Origin: Corallococcus macrosporus DSM 14697
Lineage (GTDB): Bacteria > Myxococcota > Myxococcia > Myxococcales > Myxococcaceae
Length of the DNA: 64,000 nt
Assembly: GCF_002305895.1 (NCBI RefSeq)
Contig: NZ_CP022203.1
Location: 6,482,001 to 6,546,000, forward strand
Direction of reading: 5' to 3'
A program made the translations under genes and the position numbers. Below the pieces are notes generated by a model. That model worked only from the letters and a program-made list of their open reading frames with translations, did not search any database and was not told where the DNA came from. Position 1 is the first letter of the stretch; each line of letters starts with the position of its first letter. Shown here piece by piece: positions 51,198 through 61,640 of this stretch.

Positions 51198-52985
51198 TCA
51201 GCGTCCCGCTTGCGGACACGCTGCTACACCCGCGTAGCGGACGCGGCCCAGCGCGGGGGCCTCCAGCGTGCCGCCCCGGGCCTTCCCGTAGGTGATGAGC
51301 GCCTCGCGCAGGTCCAGCCCGTTGACGGGGGTCATCTCGATGCGCTCCGGCGGCACCTGACGCAGCAGCGGCTCCAGCCCGTCCCCGCCTCGCGCCAGGA
51401 AGTCCGGGAGGGCCACCCGGTATGTCTTCTGGGGGTCGAACACGAGCGGCTGCCCCCCCGTGAGCGTCACGCCCGAGAGCCGGCCCGCCCCGGGGCAGCG
51501 CTCCAACGTCACCTCCAGGCCGGAGACGGCGAAGACGGCGCCCATGGGATTGCCATAGGCCAGCGTCAGCAACCGCGCCAGCTCGGGACCTGTCAGGGTG
51601 ACGACAGCCACCGTGTTGTCGAAGGGCAGCGCTTCGAACACCTGACCGAACGTGAGCGGCCCGGCCGGCAGGTCCGCGCGGACGCCGCCCGGGTTCATCA
51701 GCCCCACGTCCGCCTTGGCGGAAGCGCGCAGCACGTCCGCCACCAGGTTGCCCAGTACGCCCTCCTCCGTGTAGCCGCGGGCCAGGGGCGCGGACGCCAC
51801 CAGGCCCAACTGACGATGCTGCGCCTCGCGCGCCAGCGCCAGCGCGGGCGCCAGCAGCGGCGCCACCTTCGCGTCGGGCACCACCGGTCCAGCCAGGAAC
51901 GACGCGGGCTCCAGGCGGACCTGGGGCGCGTCGCGCAGACGGCGGCCGTCGCAGGTGCCCTGGGTGGCGTCCACCTTCGCACAGAGCGGGATGGCGGCCT
52001 GGATGCGGGTGCGCCCGGGCAGGATGCGGCGGCTGCCCGGGTCCACGAACAGCTCCACCACGCCCAGGGAGCGTGCCTGTCCCGTCGTCTCGATGATGGG
52101 GACGTTGGCGAAGAAGTGGCCCATCGTCTGGTGGGTGTGCCCCGCCACGATGGCGTCGAGCGTCCCCAGCGGCAGGCGCTTCACCATCGACAGAATCTCC
52201 GCGTCGCCCTGGTCGCAGCTCGACGTGTCGCGGGGGTTGTTCAGGTCCGTGCACTTGCCCCCCGCGTGCGCAACCGCCACCACCACCTCCGCGCCGCGAG
52301 CGCGCAGGGAACGGGACGCCTCCAGCGCGGCGGGGGCCAGGGGCAGGAAGCGCAGGGACTCCACGTTGGCGGGGTTGGTGACCTTGGGCGTGGCCTCCGT
52401 GGACAGGCCGAGGATGCCCACCTTCACGCCCTTCACCTCCAGCAGGTAGGTGCCGTCGTTGCCCGTCCAGTCCGGAGGCTTGCCGGTGGCGGCGTCGCGG
52501 AGGTTCGCCGACAGCATGGGGAAGCGGGCCTGCCCGATGCGCGCCTTGAGCGCGCCCAACGGGTCATCCCCGGGCCGCTTCGCCATGGAGCCCGGGCCCA
52601 CGGGGCCATAGTCGAACTCGTGGTTGCCGATGGCGGCCGCCGTCACCCCCAGGTGGTTGTACACGTCGACGACGACGGCCCCTTCCGTGAGGTTGGAAGG
52701 CAGCGTGCCCTGGAACATGTCGCCCGCGTCCAGCAGCACCACGCCGCCCGGATTGTCCGCGCGCAGCCGCGCCACGTAGGCCGCGAGCGTGGCGGCGCCG
52801 CCCTCCTCCAGCACCTGGCCGTCCTTCAGCGGCGTGCGGTGGGGCTCCACCTGTCCGTGGAAGTCGTTGATGCCCACCAGGGTGATGCGGATGGGCTCCG
52901 GAGGCGCGGCGCGAGTCCGGGCGCCAGAGCACGCCAGGGTGGCCCCGCCCACCAGCGCGAGGGCGATGAGTCGAAAGGAACGCAT
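51198..52985 (-). CDS. 5'-nucleotidase / metallophosphatase lipoprotein (UshA-like)
   Basis: A 595-residue protein; lipobox in ALVGGATLAC, so it is lipid-anchored. The calcineurin-like metal domain (about 30-290) has GINDFHG, DAGDMFQG, GNHEFDYG and GHTHQTMG. The C-terminal nucleotidase domain (about 370-590) has GNLVADVLRAS, NPGGVRADLPAGPLTFG and VFEALPFDNTV. It should hydrolyse nucleotides or related phosphoesters in the envelope to salvage nucleosides and phosphate. The ATG at 52985 opens the signal peptide. A phytase-like gene lies just upstream on the same strand, a link to phosphate acquisition. Confidence 0.9.
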   Translation of the reverse strand: MRSFRLIALALVGGATLACSGARTRAAPPEPIRITLVGINDFHGQVEPHRTPLKDGQVLEEGGAATLAAYVARLRADNPGGVVLLDAGDMFQGTLPSNLTEGAVVVDVYNHLGVTAAAIGNHEFDYGPVGPGSMAKRPGDDPLGALKARIGQARFPMLSANLRDAATGKPPDWTGNDGTYLLEVKGVKVGILGLSTEATPKVTNPANVESLRFLPLAPAALEASRSLRARGAEVVVAVAHAGGKCTDLNNPRDTSSCDQGDAEILSMVKRLPLGTLDAIVAGHTHQTMGHFFANVPIIETTGQARSLGVVELFVDPGSRRILPGRTRIQAAIPLCAKVDATQGTCDGRRLRDAPQVRLEPASFLAGPVVPDAKVAPLLAPALALAREAQHRQLGLVASAPLARGYTEEGVLGNLVADVLRASAKADVGLMNPGGVRADLPAGPLTFGQVFEALPFDNTVAVVTLTGPELARLLTLAYGNPMGAVFAVSGLEVTLERCPGAGRLSGVTLTGGQPLVFDPQKTYRVALPDFLARGGDGLEPLLRQVPPERIEMTPVNGLDLREALITYGKARGGTLEAPALGRVRYAGVAACPQAGR

Positions 52986-53030
52986 GAGGGCGCGCACTTC
53001 AGCGCGGTGCGCGCCCGCTGGCAACGCGCA

Positions 53031-54287
53031 TCAGTCGCGGCGGCGGCGCCCCAACCGCACCAGGGCGAGCAGCGCGAACGCCGCGGTGGCCGGCACGGAG
53101 CCCGAGGTGCACGAACAGCCGGAGTCATCCGGAGGCAGCCCGGTCCCCGGCCGCTGAGGCCCGGGCCCGCCGATGACGCCTCCCCCGTCCGTCGAGCCGC
53201 CGTCCGTGCCCCCGTCCGTCCCTCCGTCCGAGTCGAGCCGCGTGTCGATTCGCAGCGCGGGGTCGAAGGCCTCGGCCACCGCCGGCCAGGCCGCGAACTG
53301 GAGGCGCTGCGGATTGGACTGCGCGTCACCGCCCACGAAGAGCCCTTCGGGGTAGGCGGTGCCCAGCGAGGACGCGGAGACGGCCAGGGCCACCGGGTCA
53401 TTCGCCCGGATGACGCCCCCTCCCTCGTCGGCGAGGCGGAACGCGCCCACGTAGGTCCACGCGCGCCGCTCATAGACGGCGAACGCGTCCGCGCCCGTGT
53501 CCGCGACCAGGATGTACCCCTCGCCGTTGCGCGCGCGGTACAGCGCGACCCGGCCCACGTTGGCGGAGAGCCCACCCGTGCCTGGGATGGGGAGCTGCTG
53601 CCCGGTGACCTCCGCGTTCGCGGCCAGCGCATAGCGCCACAGGCCCTGGCCCTGCTGGGTGACGAACAACGAGCCGGACGCCTCATCCACGGCCAGGCCC
53701 GCGATGGGCCCCGTCGTGGTGAGCGTGCGGACCAGGGTGGCCGTCACGACGCCGTCTTCCCCATCCAGCTCGTACTGCTGGAGGACGCCCGCGGACGTCC
53801 CCGCGAACACATAGAACCGGCCGGAGTCCTCATCCTGGGAGATCGCCACCGCGGAGAACTGCGTCCCCGTCAGGAAGCTCCCCGCGCCGACGCGGACCAC
53901 CCGGTCCGAGCGGTCGGGGTCCACCGTGTAGGCCACCAGCCCGTTGAGGTTGACGCTGGCCGCCACGGCCAGGGTCTGCTGCACCCCGGACAGCGCGAAG
54001 CCGTCCCGCACGGCCACGGCCGACATCGGGCCGTCCGTAAGCTCGGCGTCGAGCTGCTCGCCGCCCACGCCGAAGGTGACGAGCCCCGAGTTGGGGCTGC
54101 TGTAGGCGGTGAGGAGCAGGCTGCTGGCGGGCGCGCCAGGGCTCACCCAGAGGGCCACGTCCTGGAGCACCCCGCCGGAGATGGACGGGTCGGGCTCGGT
54201 CTGAGCCGTGGGCGGGACGGCGACCTGCGCGGACACCGGAGTGCCCAGGAGCAGTGCCGCCAGGGCCAGGGGGGTTGGGTTGCGCAT
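53031..54287 (-). CDS. Phytase-like beta-propeller phosphatase with MYXO-CTERM tail
   Basis: A 418-residue protein with a Sec signal (MRNPTPLALAALLLGTPVSAQ). Residues about 25-355 match the 3-phytase/BPP propeller type (DPSISGGVLQDVALWVSPGA, VAISQDEDSGRFYVFAGTSA, NDPVALAVSASSLGTAYPEG). An Asp-Gly-Gly-Ser/Thr linker is followed by SGCSCTSGS, a hydrophobic helix and RLGRRRRD: the MYXO-CTERM sorting signal processed by a myxosortase at the Cys motif. GGAGG before ATG 54287 supports the start. It probably releases phosphate at the cell surface. The 5'-nucleotidase gene follows 45 bp on. Confidence 0.85.
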   Translation of the reverse strand: MRNPTPLALAALLLGTPVSAQVAVPPTAQTEPDPSISGGVLQDVALWVSPGAPASSLLLTAYSSPNSGLVTFGVGGEQLDAELTDGPMSAVAVRDGFALSGVQQTLAVAASVNLNGLVAYTVDPDRSDRVVRVGAGSFLTGTQFSAVAISQDEDSGRFYVFAGTSAGVLQQYELDGEDGVVTATLVRTLTTTGPIAGLAVDEASGSLFVTQQGQGLWRYALAANAEVTGQQLPIPGTGGLSANVGRVALYRARNGEGYILVADTGADAFAVYERRAWTYVGAFRLADEGGGVIRANDPVALAVSASSLGTAYPEGLFVGGDAQSNPQRLQFAAWPAVAEAFDPALRIDTRLDSDGGTDGGTDGGSTDGGGVIGGPGPQRPGTGLPPDDSGCSCTSGSVPATAAFALLALVRLGRRRRD

Positions 54288-54352
54288 GACCGCCTCCACG
54301 TTGAGGGATTGGGACTCCCTAACTTGTCACGCGACGCAAGGCTTTCAAGTAG

Positions 54353-55405
<1,053 letters not shown>

Positions 55406-56332
55406 ATGCGCATTCTGGTAACAGGCGCGGATGGCTTCGTCGGCCGGCACTTGTGCGCCCTGCTGCGCGCCGCCGGCGACGAGGTGGTGGAGGCCCACGG
55501 GCCACGCGGTGAGGGCATCAACAGCAACGCCCTGCACTTCGACGTGGCCAACGAGGCCGCGGTGAAGGCGGCGGTGGCCGAGTCGAAGCCCGAGGGCGTC
55601 ATCCACCTGGCGGGCTTCAGCTCGGTCGCGAAGAGCCACCACAACCCGTCCCGGGTGTTCGCGGTGAACACCATGGGCGTGGTGCACCTGCTCACCGCGG
55701 TGCGCGAGAGCGCTCCGAAGGCGCGCGTGGTGCTGGTGGGCTCCGGCGAGGTGTACGGCCCCGTGCCGGAGGGCACGCGCGCCACCGAGGACACCCCGGC
55801 GGTGCCCCTGAGCCCCTACGCGGCCTCCAAGTCCGCCGCGGAGCTGGCCGCGGTGCAGTTCCACCGCAGCTACGGGCTGGAGGTCGTCATGGCGCGGCCC
55901 TTCAACCACCTGGGCGCGGGCCAGGACCCCACCTTCGTGGTGCCCTCCTTCGCGTCGCAGATTCGCGCCATTGGCCTGGGCACGGTGGACCCGGTGCTGC
56001 GCACCGGCAACCTGGACGCCGTGCGCGACTTCTCCCACGTCCGTGACGTGGTGGAGGCCTACCGGCTGCTGCTGGACAAGGGCGAGCCCGGGCAGGCGTA
56101 CAACATCGGCAGCGGCGAGGGCCGCACCATCCGCAGCCTGCTGGAGGAGATGCTGACGCTGGCGGGCGTCAACGCGCGCATCGAGCTGGACCCCGCGCGG
56201 CTGCGCCCCTCCGACATCCCCAGCCTCGTCGGCGCGCCCGACAAGCTGAAGGCGCTGGGCTGGGCGCCGAAGTTGACGGTGACGGATGCGCTGCGCGACG
56301 TGCTCGGCCCCCGCGTGCCCGGCGCGGCCTGA
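55406..56332 (+). CDS. NAD(P)-dependent sugar-nucleotide reductase (GDP-6-deoxy-mannose reductase type)
   Basis: A 308-residue extended SDR. TGADGFVGRHL binding loop (7-13), SGEVYG, Tyr138/Lys142 in SPYAASK, and ARPFNHLGAGQDPTFVVPSF, the substrate loop typical of RMD/GDP-4-keto-6-deoxymannose reductases. Given its partner, it most likely makes GDP-D-rhamnose; an epimerase/reductase role giving another 6-deoxyhexose cannot be excluded. Its ATG directly abuts the gmd stop codon, so translation is coupled. Confidence 0.85.
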   Translation: MRILVTGADGFVGRHLCALLRAAGDEVVEAHGPRGEGINSNALHFDVANEAAVKAAVAESKPEGVIHLAGFSSVAKSHHNPSRVFAVNTMGVVHLLTAVRESAPKARVVLVGSGEVYGPVPEGTRATEDTPAVPLSPYAASKSAAELAAVQFHRSYGLEVVMARPFNHLGAGQDPTFVVPSFASQIRAIGLGTVDPVLRTGNLDAVRDFSHVRDVVEAYRLLLDKGEPGQAYNIGSGEGRTIRSLLEEMLTLAGVNARIELDPARLRPSDIPSLVGAPDKLKALGWAPKLTVTDALRDVLGPRVPGAA

Positions 56333-56339
56333 GGGAATG

Positions 56340-56377
56340 ACGGCGCGTGCGTCTCCCTGCCGGGACGCGCGCGCCGT
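56340..56377. terminator. Bidirectional hairpin after the gmd operon
   Basis: ACGGCGCGTGCGTC (56340-56353) pairs with GACGCGCGCGCCGT (56364-56377), one mismatch, 10-base loop, between the reductase gene and the convergent gene ending at 56393. Confidence 0.6.
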
Positions 56378-56392
56378 GTCAGGCGCTCCCAG

Positions 56393-57118
56393 TCACTGGA
56401 GGGCGCTCCAGGCCTGAAGCCGCCGGTCCAGGGCCGTGAGGGTCCACAGGTCCGCGGGGTTGTCGGGCCGCACCAGGGCCAGGTCCCGCAGGAGCGCCTC
56501 CCGCGACTCGACGACGCCCCACTCCGACAACACCCGCAGCGCCATCAGCGAGGGCTTGCGCGCCACCAGCGCGAGCAACGCCGCCACGACGCGCGGGCTT
56601 CGCTCGTCGGCCAGGCGCTGCACCGCCTCGTGACGCGCCTCGGGCGTGGAGTCTGGCGCCTCCAGCACCTCGGCGAGCGAGGTGAAGCGCGCATCATCCA
56701 GCAGCGGGCGTGGACCGGGCAGCGGGTCCCAATGCTCCACGGTGACGTTCGTCCGCCCCAGTGAGACGCATTCCCGGCGCACCCCGTCATCGCCGAAGAG
56801 GTCCAGGATGCGATCTCTCGACGGCGTGCCGCCCACGAGCAGTCGCGCCGCGCGCTCGGAGAGCAGGGGCGACACACCGAGCAGATGGACGCGCAGCACC
56901 GTGGCCTCCGCCGTCGCCCCCTGCCCGGCGGCGTGGCGGGGCCACTTGAGGAACACCTCCGCCATGCCCCGCGCCTGGACGTACCAGCGGTACTCCAACC
57001 ACACCGCGCTGGGGCGAAGCGCGAAGCGCGCGTCTTCCTGCTCCTGAAGCCGGGGAGCACCCTCCCCCACTCCCGAGAAGCAGCGTTCCAACAAGAGCAG
57101 GGCGTCGGAGAGCGTCAT
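56393..57118 (-). CDS. Unrecognised protein with HEAT-like C-terminal part
   Basis: A 241-residue soluble protein. The first ~130 residues are mixed alpha/beta (FALRPSAVWLEYRWYVQARG, TVLRVHLLGVSPLLSERAAR), and the rest looks like two HEAT-like helical pairs (STPEARHEAVQRLADERSPR, VVAALLALVARKPSLMALRV). There is no signal peptide or catalytic motif. It is convergent with the gmd operon and divergent from the NADAR gene. A TACACT hexamer lies 11 bp before its ATG on the minus strand. Confidence 0.65.
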   Translation of the reverse strand: MTLSDALLLLERCFSGVGEGAPRLQEQEDARFALRPSAVWLEYRWYVQARGMAEVFLKWPRHAAGQGATAEATVLRVHLLGVSPLLSERAARLLVGGTPSRDRILDLFGDDGVRRECVSLGRTNVTVEHWDPLPGPRPLLDDARFTSLAEVLEAPDSTPEARHEAVQRLADERSPRVVAALLALVARKPSLMALRVLSEWGVVESREALLRDLALVRPDNPADLWTLTALDRRLQAWSALQ

Positions 57119-57202
57119 GAAGTGGGGCCAGTGTAGCGGCGTTTGTCAGGGCCTCGGGCCCCCATCGTTAGTGTACAATCAACACCATTCACGAGGATGC
57201 CC

Positions 57203-57700
57203 ATGAGCGACGCAGGACAGCCCCGCTTCACCTTCTTCTGGCAGGCGCACTCCCCCTTCTCCCAATGGCACCCGTCCGAGTTCGTGGTGGATGGCGTGAG
57301 CTACGTGTGCGCGGAGCAGTACATGATGGCGGGCAAGGCGCGCCTCTTCGGCGACGAAGAGGCGCTGGCGACCATCCTGAAGTCGAAGTCGCCCAAGACG
57401 CACAAGGCGCTGGGCCGCAAGGTCCGCGGTTTCGACAACACGCGTTGGGAGAAGGCGCGCGAGCGCATCGTCTATGAGGGCAATCGCGCGAAGTTCACCC
57501 AGAGCCCCGAGTTGCTGAAGGCGCTGCTGGCCACCGCGGGGACGGAGCTGGTGGAGGCCAGCCCCGTGGACCGCATCTGGGGCGTGGGCCTGGATGAGGA
57601 AGACCCGCGCATCCACCACCCCGCGAAGTGGCGGGGCCTGAATCTGCTGGGCAAGGTCCTCACGAAGCTCCGCGAGGACCTGCTGGCGGAAGGCGCGTGA
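57203..57700 (+). CDS. NADAR family protein (N-glycosidase, YbiA/RibX-like)
   Basis: A 165-residue NADAR protein with all main blocks: FFWQAHSPFSQWHPSEFVVD, YVCAEQYMMAGKARLFGD (with the AEQ-x-x-M signature), GRKVRGFDNTRWEKAR, YEGNRAKFTQSPELLKALL and the end RIWGVGLDEEDPR. Members remove ribosylamino sugars from riboflavin intermediates or ADP-ribose derivatives. The ATG at 57203 is chosen because GAGG lies 6 bp upstream. A TACAAT -10 (57175-57180) is visible. It is not obviously linked to the surrounding polysaccharide genes. Confidence 0.9.
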   Translation: MSDAGQPRFTFFWQAHSPFSQWHPSEFVVDGVSYVCAEQYMMAGKARLFGDEEALATILKSKSPKTHKALGRKVRGFDNTRWEKARERIVYEGNRAKFTQSPELLKALLATAGTELVEASPVDRIWGVGLDEEDPRIHHPAKWRGLNLLGKVLTKLREDLLAEGA

Positions 57701-57703
57701 GGC

Positions 57704-58258
57704 TCAGAAGTCGTAGCGCACGGGGGCCTGGTCCGCGAGGGCCAGGTTCACCGTGCCCGACGTCTTGCCGGACTGCGCGCCGAAGCGCTGGGAAATCGCG
57801 GACAGGTCGAAGCGCGGATGCGCCCGCAGCAGCGCCTTGCACCGGTCCCTGTTTCCGTCGTGTACCAGGACCAGGTTCGCCACCGGCGTGCCGTCAGCGC
57901 CCGGCTGGAGCGCTCCATCCCAGGCCAGCGAGTACGTGTGCTCGGCGCAGCCGCCACCATGCGTCACGTCCAGCACCAGGATGCCGCCTTCCACCCGGGC
58001 GCTGTTGAGGATGATGGCGTCCTTGGGCTCGGGGTTCGCGGTCACCACCAGCGGCTGGACGGGGAGGACGGGGAACAGAGCCTCACCTTCCGCGGGCGCT
58101 GCTTCGACGGGCCGCGCGTCTTCGGGCGTGGGCGCCGCCGCCTCGGCGCCCGTCTCCTCCGACTGTGGGTCTACCGGCGCGGAGCCCACGTCCTGCCGGC
58201 TCGCGCAACCCGCGAGCAGTCCGCACAGCACCACTCCACTCCAGACGAGCTTTCGCAT
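57704..58258 (-). CDS. Predicted lipoprotein of unknown function
   Basis: A 184-residue protein; lipobox in GVVLCGLLAGC, followed by a disordered Asp/Glu/Pro/Ala linker (to about 60). The mature domain (IILNSARVEGGILVLDVTHG, GCAEHTYSLAWDGALQPG, VANLVLVHDGNRDRCKALLR) has two Cys and looks like a small beta-sandwich. AGGAG precedes ATG 58258; an ATG at 58270 overlaps the stop of the upstream glycosyltransferase gene (ATGA) and is the alternative. It is probably co-transcribed with that gene. Confidence 0.7.
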   Translation of the reverse strand: MRKLVWSGVVLCGLLAGCASRQDVGSAPVDPQSEETGAEAAAPTPEDARPVEAAPAEGEALFPVLPVQPLVVTANPEPKDAIILNSARVEGGILVLDVTHGGGCAEHTYSLAWDGALQPGADGTPVANLVLVHDGNRDRCKALLRAHPRFDLSAISQRFGAQSGKTSGTVNLALADQAPVRYDF

Positions 58259-58266
58259 CGGTCTCC

Positions 58267-59370
58267 TCATCGCCGCAGCGCGGCTTCGTACGCCGCCAAG
58301 GTGCCCTCGGCGGTCCGCTTCCAGGTGAACTTCGCGGCCTGTGCCTTTCCACGCTCGGCGAACGCCCGCCGTTCCTCGGGCGAGTGGAGCAGCCGCTCCA
58401 GGGCCCGCGCGAGCCCGTTCGCGTCATCCGGCCCCACGCTCAGCGCGGCGTCGCCGCAGACCTCCGGCAGCGAGCCGGCCGTGGAGACGATGGTGGGCGT
58501 CCCCAGCCGCATCGCCTCCAGCGGAGGCAGCCCGAACCCCTCGTAGCGCGAGGGGAAGACGAACACGGCCGCGCGGCGCATCAGCTCGTAGAACACGGCG
58601 TCGGACTGATAGCCGAGCGAGCGCACCTCGAAGCCCTCCGAGCGCAGCCGCGCGACGCGGGCCTCCACGCGTCCGGCGCCAAACCAGCTCTGGCCCGCAA
58701 GCACGAGCGAGGCGGGCCGGCCCCGCAGCCGGAGCCGCTCCAGCGCGTCCAGCACCAGGTCCACGTTCTTCCGCACGTCGAGCGAGCCCGCGTACAGCAC
58801 GTAGTCCTTTGGCAGGGAGAGCGCGCGCAGGAAGTCCTTGCTGGTGGCATCCAGCTCGGGCGCGTGGACGTGGTCCACGCCGTTGGGCACCACCGTCGTG
58901 CGCGCCGCCACTTCCGGGTAGCGGGCCAGCAGGTCCTGCCGCGTGCGCTCGCTCACGCACACCACCTGGTCCGCCAGCATCAGGCTGCGCGACAGCCACA
59001 GGCGGAACTGCCAGCGGAACGCGGACGACACCGTCTCCGGCATCAGCAGCGGGATGAGGTCGTGCACCGTCAGCACGTACTTCATGCCCGGGGCGCGGAG
59101 CAGGGGCAGGTTGAAGTTTCCGTGCGCGTGGTACAGCGGCGCGCCCGAGCCCTGGAGCACGCGAGGCAAGCCTCCCAACGTCCAGGCGGTGCGGCCGGCC
59201 TTCGCGCGGGGCGCCTCACCGGACGCCTGCGCGCCCACGCGGGTGAGCTGGACGCCCAGCGCCTCCAGCGCGGAGGCCAGGCAACGGGTGTACAGGCCGA
59301 TGCCGGTGGTCGGCTCGTCCCAGAGTGTCGCGTCGAAGGCGATAGGTCCCATGGACACGGTGCGCCTCAT
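58267..59370 (-). CDS. Glycosyltransferase family 4
   Basis: A 367-residue GT-B enzyme. N-terminal acceptor domain with TGIGLYTRCLASALEALG and HAHGNFNLPLL; C-terminal donor domain with PNGVDHVHAP, YVLYAGSLDVRKNVDLVLDA, and the E-x7-E region FPSRYEGFGLPPLEAMRLGT followed by AGSLPEVCGDAAL. It transfers a sugar (often mannose, rhamnose or similar) from a nucleotide donor; donor and acceptor are unknown. It starts 29 bp from, and divergent to, the two-domain glycosyltransferase gene. Confidence 0.92.
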   Translation of the reverse strand: MRRTVSMGPIAFDATLWDEPTTGIGLYTRCLASALEALGVQLTRVGAQASGEAPRAKAGRTAWTLGGLPRVLQGSGAPLYHAHGNFNLPLLRAPGMKYVLTVHDLIPLLMPETVSSAFRWQFRLWLSRSLMLADQVVCVSERTRQDLLARYPEVAARTTVVPNGVDHVHAPELDATSKDFLRALSLPKDYVLYAGSLDVRKNVDLVLDALERLRLRGRPASLVLAGQSWFGAGRVEARVARLRSEGFEVRSLGYQSDAVFYELMRRAAVFVFPSRYEGFGLPPLEAMRLGTPTIVSTAGSLPEVCGDAALSVGPDDANGLARALERLLHSPEERRAFAERGKAQAAKFTWKRTAEGTLAAYEAALRR

Positions 59371-59399
59371 ACCACGTGCGTGTGATAGGCAGGGCCCGC

Positions 59400-61640
59400 A
59401 TGGCGATCCACCAGTTGATACCGAGCTTCGTCCCCGGCGACGCCACCGGGCAGGCCGCGCTGCACCTGCAGCTCCTGCTGCGACGCCTGGGGCATGCGGG
59501 CGCGCTGTACGCGGACGAGGTGGGGCCGGGGCTCGAAGGGCTGGCCCAGCCCGCGGCCAGACTGCGGCCCGAGCCCGGTGACCTGGTCCTCTACCACCAC
59601 GGCATCGCCTCCCCGCTCAGCAGCCGGCTGATGCACCTGCCCTGCCGGCGCGGCGTCGTCTTCCACAACATCAGCCCCGCGCGCTTCTACGAAGGGCTGC
59701 CCCTGGCGGACGCGCTCGTGGCCGGCCGGGCCCAGCTCGCCGCGATGGCCCCCTTCACGGAGGTGGCCATCGGCGTGTCGGACTTCAACGCCGCCGAGCT
59801 GCGCGTCGCGGGCCACCGCAACGTCCACACGGTGCCCCTCTTCATCGAGCCGGAGCGCTTCTCCCGCGCCAGCGCGGACGCGAAGCTGCTCCAGCGGCTC
59901 GCCGGCCCGGGGCCCGTGCTGCTGGGCGTGAGCCGGGTGATGCCGCACAAGCGCTTCGAGGACCTGCTCGCGCTCCACCGCGAAGTGCTGCGGCTGCGTC
60001 CCCAGGCGCGCCTGCTGATGGTGGGCGGCTACGAGCCCGGCAGCCGCTACTTCCGCATGCTCCAGCGCGAGGCGCGCGACCTGCGCGGCGTGAGCTTCCT
60101 GGGCCGGCTCACCCACGCGCAGCTCGTGGCCGCGTACCGCTCCGCCTCCCTGTTCGTCTCCATGAGCGAGCACGAGGGCTTCGGCGTCCCGCTCATCGAA
60201 GCCATGGCCGCGGAGGTGCCCGTGCTGGCCTACGCGGCGGCGGCGGTGCCGGAGACGCTGGGCGGCGCGGGCGTGGCGTTCGACCAGAAGCGCTTCGCCT
60301 TCCTCGCGGAGCTGGCGGTGGACCTGAGCGAGGACCTGTCCCTGCGAGAGCCCGTCATCGCCGGCCAGACGCGGCGCCTGGAGCACTTCTCCGCGCCCTC
60401 CGCGCAGGCCGCCTTCGCGAAGGCGCTGGAGACGGTGCTCCCCCGCCCCGCGGCGCCCAGGCCCCGGAAGGCGCCCCAGCGGCCCCGGGTGGCGCTGGTG
60501 GTGCAGCGCTACGGCGAGGTGACGGGCGGCGCGGAGAAGCTCGCCGCGCAGATGGCCGAGCACCTGGCCCCGCACTGGGACCTCACCGTGCTGACGACCT
60601 GCGCGAAGAACCACCTCGAGTGGGACAACGCGTTCCCGCCCGGCCCGGACGTCGTGGACGGCATCAAGGTGCTGCGCTTCCCGTCGGCGCGCACGCGCAA
60701 CATCCGCGGCTTCAACGGGCTGTCGCGGCAGGTGTTCGACAAGCGCAACGAGCGGCTCCGCGAGGAGCAGTGGGTGGCCGAACAGGGCCCCCTGTGCCCG
60801 GGCCTGCTGAATCACCTGGCCACCGAGCGCGACGCCTACGACGGCTACCTCTTCTTCACCTACCTCTACGCGCCCACGGTGTGGGGACTGCCGCTGGTGG
60901 CGGACCGGGCCCTGCTGGTGCCCACCACGCATGACGAAGCCCCCGTCCGCTTCGGCGTGTACCGGGACGTGTTCGAGCGCCCGCGCGCCCTGCTCTGCCT
61001 CACGCCGGAGGAGCACACGCTCATCGAGAAGTGCTTCCCGAATCACGCGCGCACGCGCGTGGTGGGCGTGGGCGTGGACCGGCCGCGGGCGGACGGCTCG
61101 CGCTTCAAGGAGAAGCACGGCCTCCACCGGCACTACCTGCTGTACATCGGCCGGCAGGAGCCCGGCAAAGGCGTGCCCGAGCTGCTGGAGTACCACCAGG
61201 CGCTGAAGGAGCGCTTCGAGGACGCGCCGGACCTGGTGCTCGCGGGTGACACCAACATGGAGCTGTCCGGCGAGGGCGTGCGCTACCTGGGCCGCATCAG
61301 CGAGCAGGACAAGCACGACGCGCTGGCGGGCGCGCTGGCGGTGGTGGTGCCCTCCCGCTACGAGAGCCTGTCGCTGCTGACGCTGGAGTCCTTCGCCCAG
61401 GGGACGCCGGTGCTGGTGAATGGGCGCTCGGACGTGCTGGTGGGCCAGGTGGAGCGCAGCGGCGCGGGCCGCGCGTACACGGACCTGGCGTCGTTCGTCC
61501 AGGGCCTGCGCGAGGTGGGCTCCGAGCGTGAGCCCATGGGCAAGCGGGGCCTGGCGTACGTGAAGAAGCAGGGCTGGCCCCAGGTGGTCGCGGCCTACCG
61601 GGAAGAAATGCAACGCATCCTCGAGGAGAAGCGCCAATGA
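59400..61640 (+). CDS. Fused double glycosyltransferase (two GT4 domains)
   Basis: A 746-residue protein made of two GT-B glycosyltransferases. Domain 1 (about 1-360): HQLIPSFVPGDATGQAALHL, VPLFIEPERF, LLGVSRVMPHKRFEDLLALH and SEHEGFGVPLIEAMAAEVPV. Domain 2 (about 365-740): ALVVQRYGEVTGGAEKLAAQ, YIGRQEPGKGVPELLEYHQA and PSRYESLSLLTLESFAQGTP. Both Glu-x7-Glu regions are present, so both sites may be active and add successive sugars to one chain. It overlaps the next gene by 4 bp. Confidence 0.9.
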   Translation: MAIHQLIPSFVPGDATGQAALHLQLLLRRLGHAGALYADEVGPGLEGLAQPAARLRPEPGDLVLYHHGIASPLSSRLMHLPCRRGVVFHNISPARFYEGLPLADALVAGRAQLAAMAPFTEVAIGVSDFNAAELRVAGHRNVHTVPLFIEPERFSRASADAKLLQRLAGPGPVLLGVSRVMPHKRFEDLLALHREVLRLRPQARLLMVGGYEPGSRYFRMLQREARDLRGVSFLGRLTHAQLVAAYRSASLFVSMSEHEGFGVPLIEAMAAEVPVLAYAAAAVPETLGGAGVAFDQKRFAFLAELAVDLSEDLSLREPVIAGQTRRLEHFSAPSAQAAFAKALETVLPRPAAPRPRKAPQRPRVALVVQRYGEVTGGAEKLAAQMAEHLAPHWDLTVLTTCAKNHLEWDNAFPPGPDVVDGIKVLRFPSARTRNIRGFNGLSRQVFDKRNERLREEQWVAEQGPLCPGLLNHLATERDAYDGYLFFTYLYAPTVWGLPLVADRALLVPTTHDEAPVRFGVYRDVFERPRALLCLTPEEHTLIEKCFPNHARTRVVGVGVDRPRADGSRFKEKHGLHRHYLLYIGRQEPGKGVPELLEYHQALKERFEDAPDLVLAGDTNMELSGEGVRYLGRISEQDKHDALAGALAVVVPSRYESLSLLTLESFAQGTPVLVNGRSDVLVGQVERSGAGRAYTDLASFVQGLREVGSEREPMGKRGLAYVKKQGWPQVVAAYREEMQRILEEKRQ

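Noticed and set aside
59367-61637. A 756-codon minus-strand open frame opposite the double glycosyltransferase
   Set aside because: Same antisense effect; the plus strand has unmistakable GT4 motifs.
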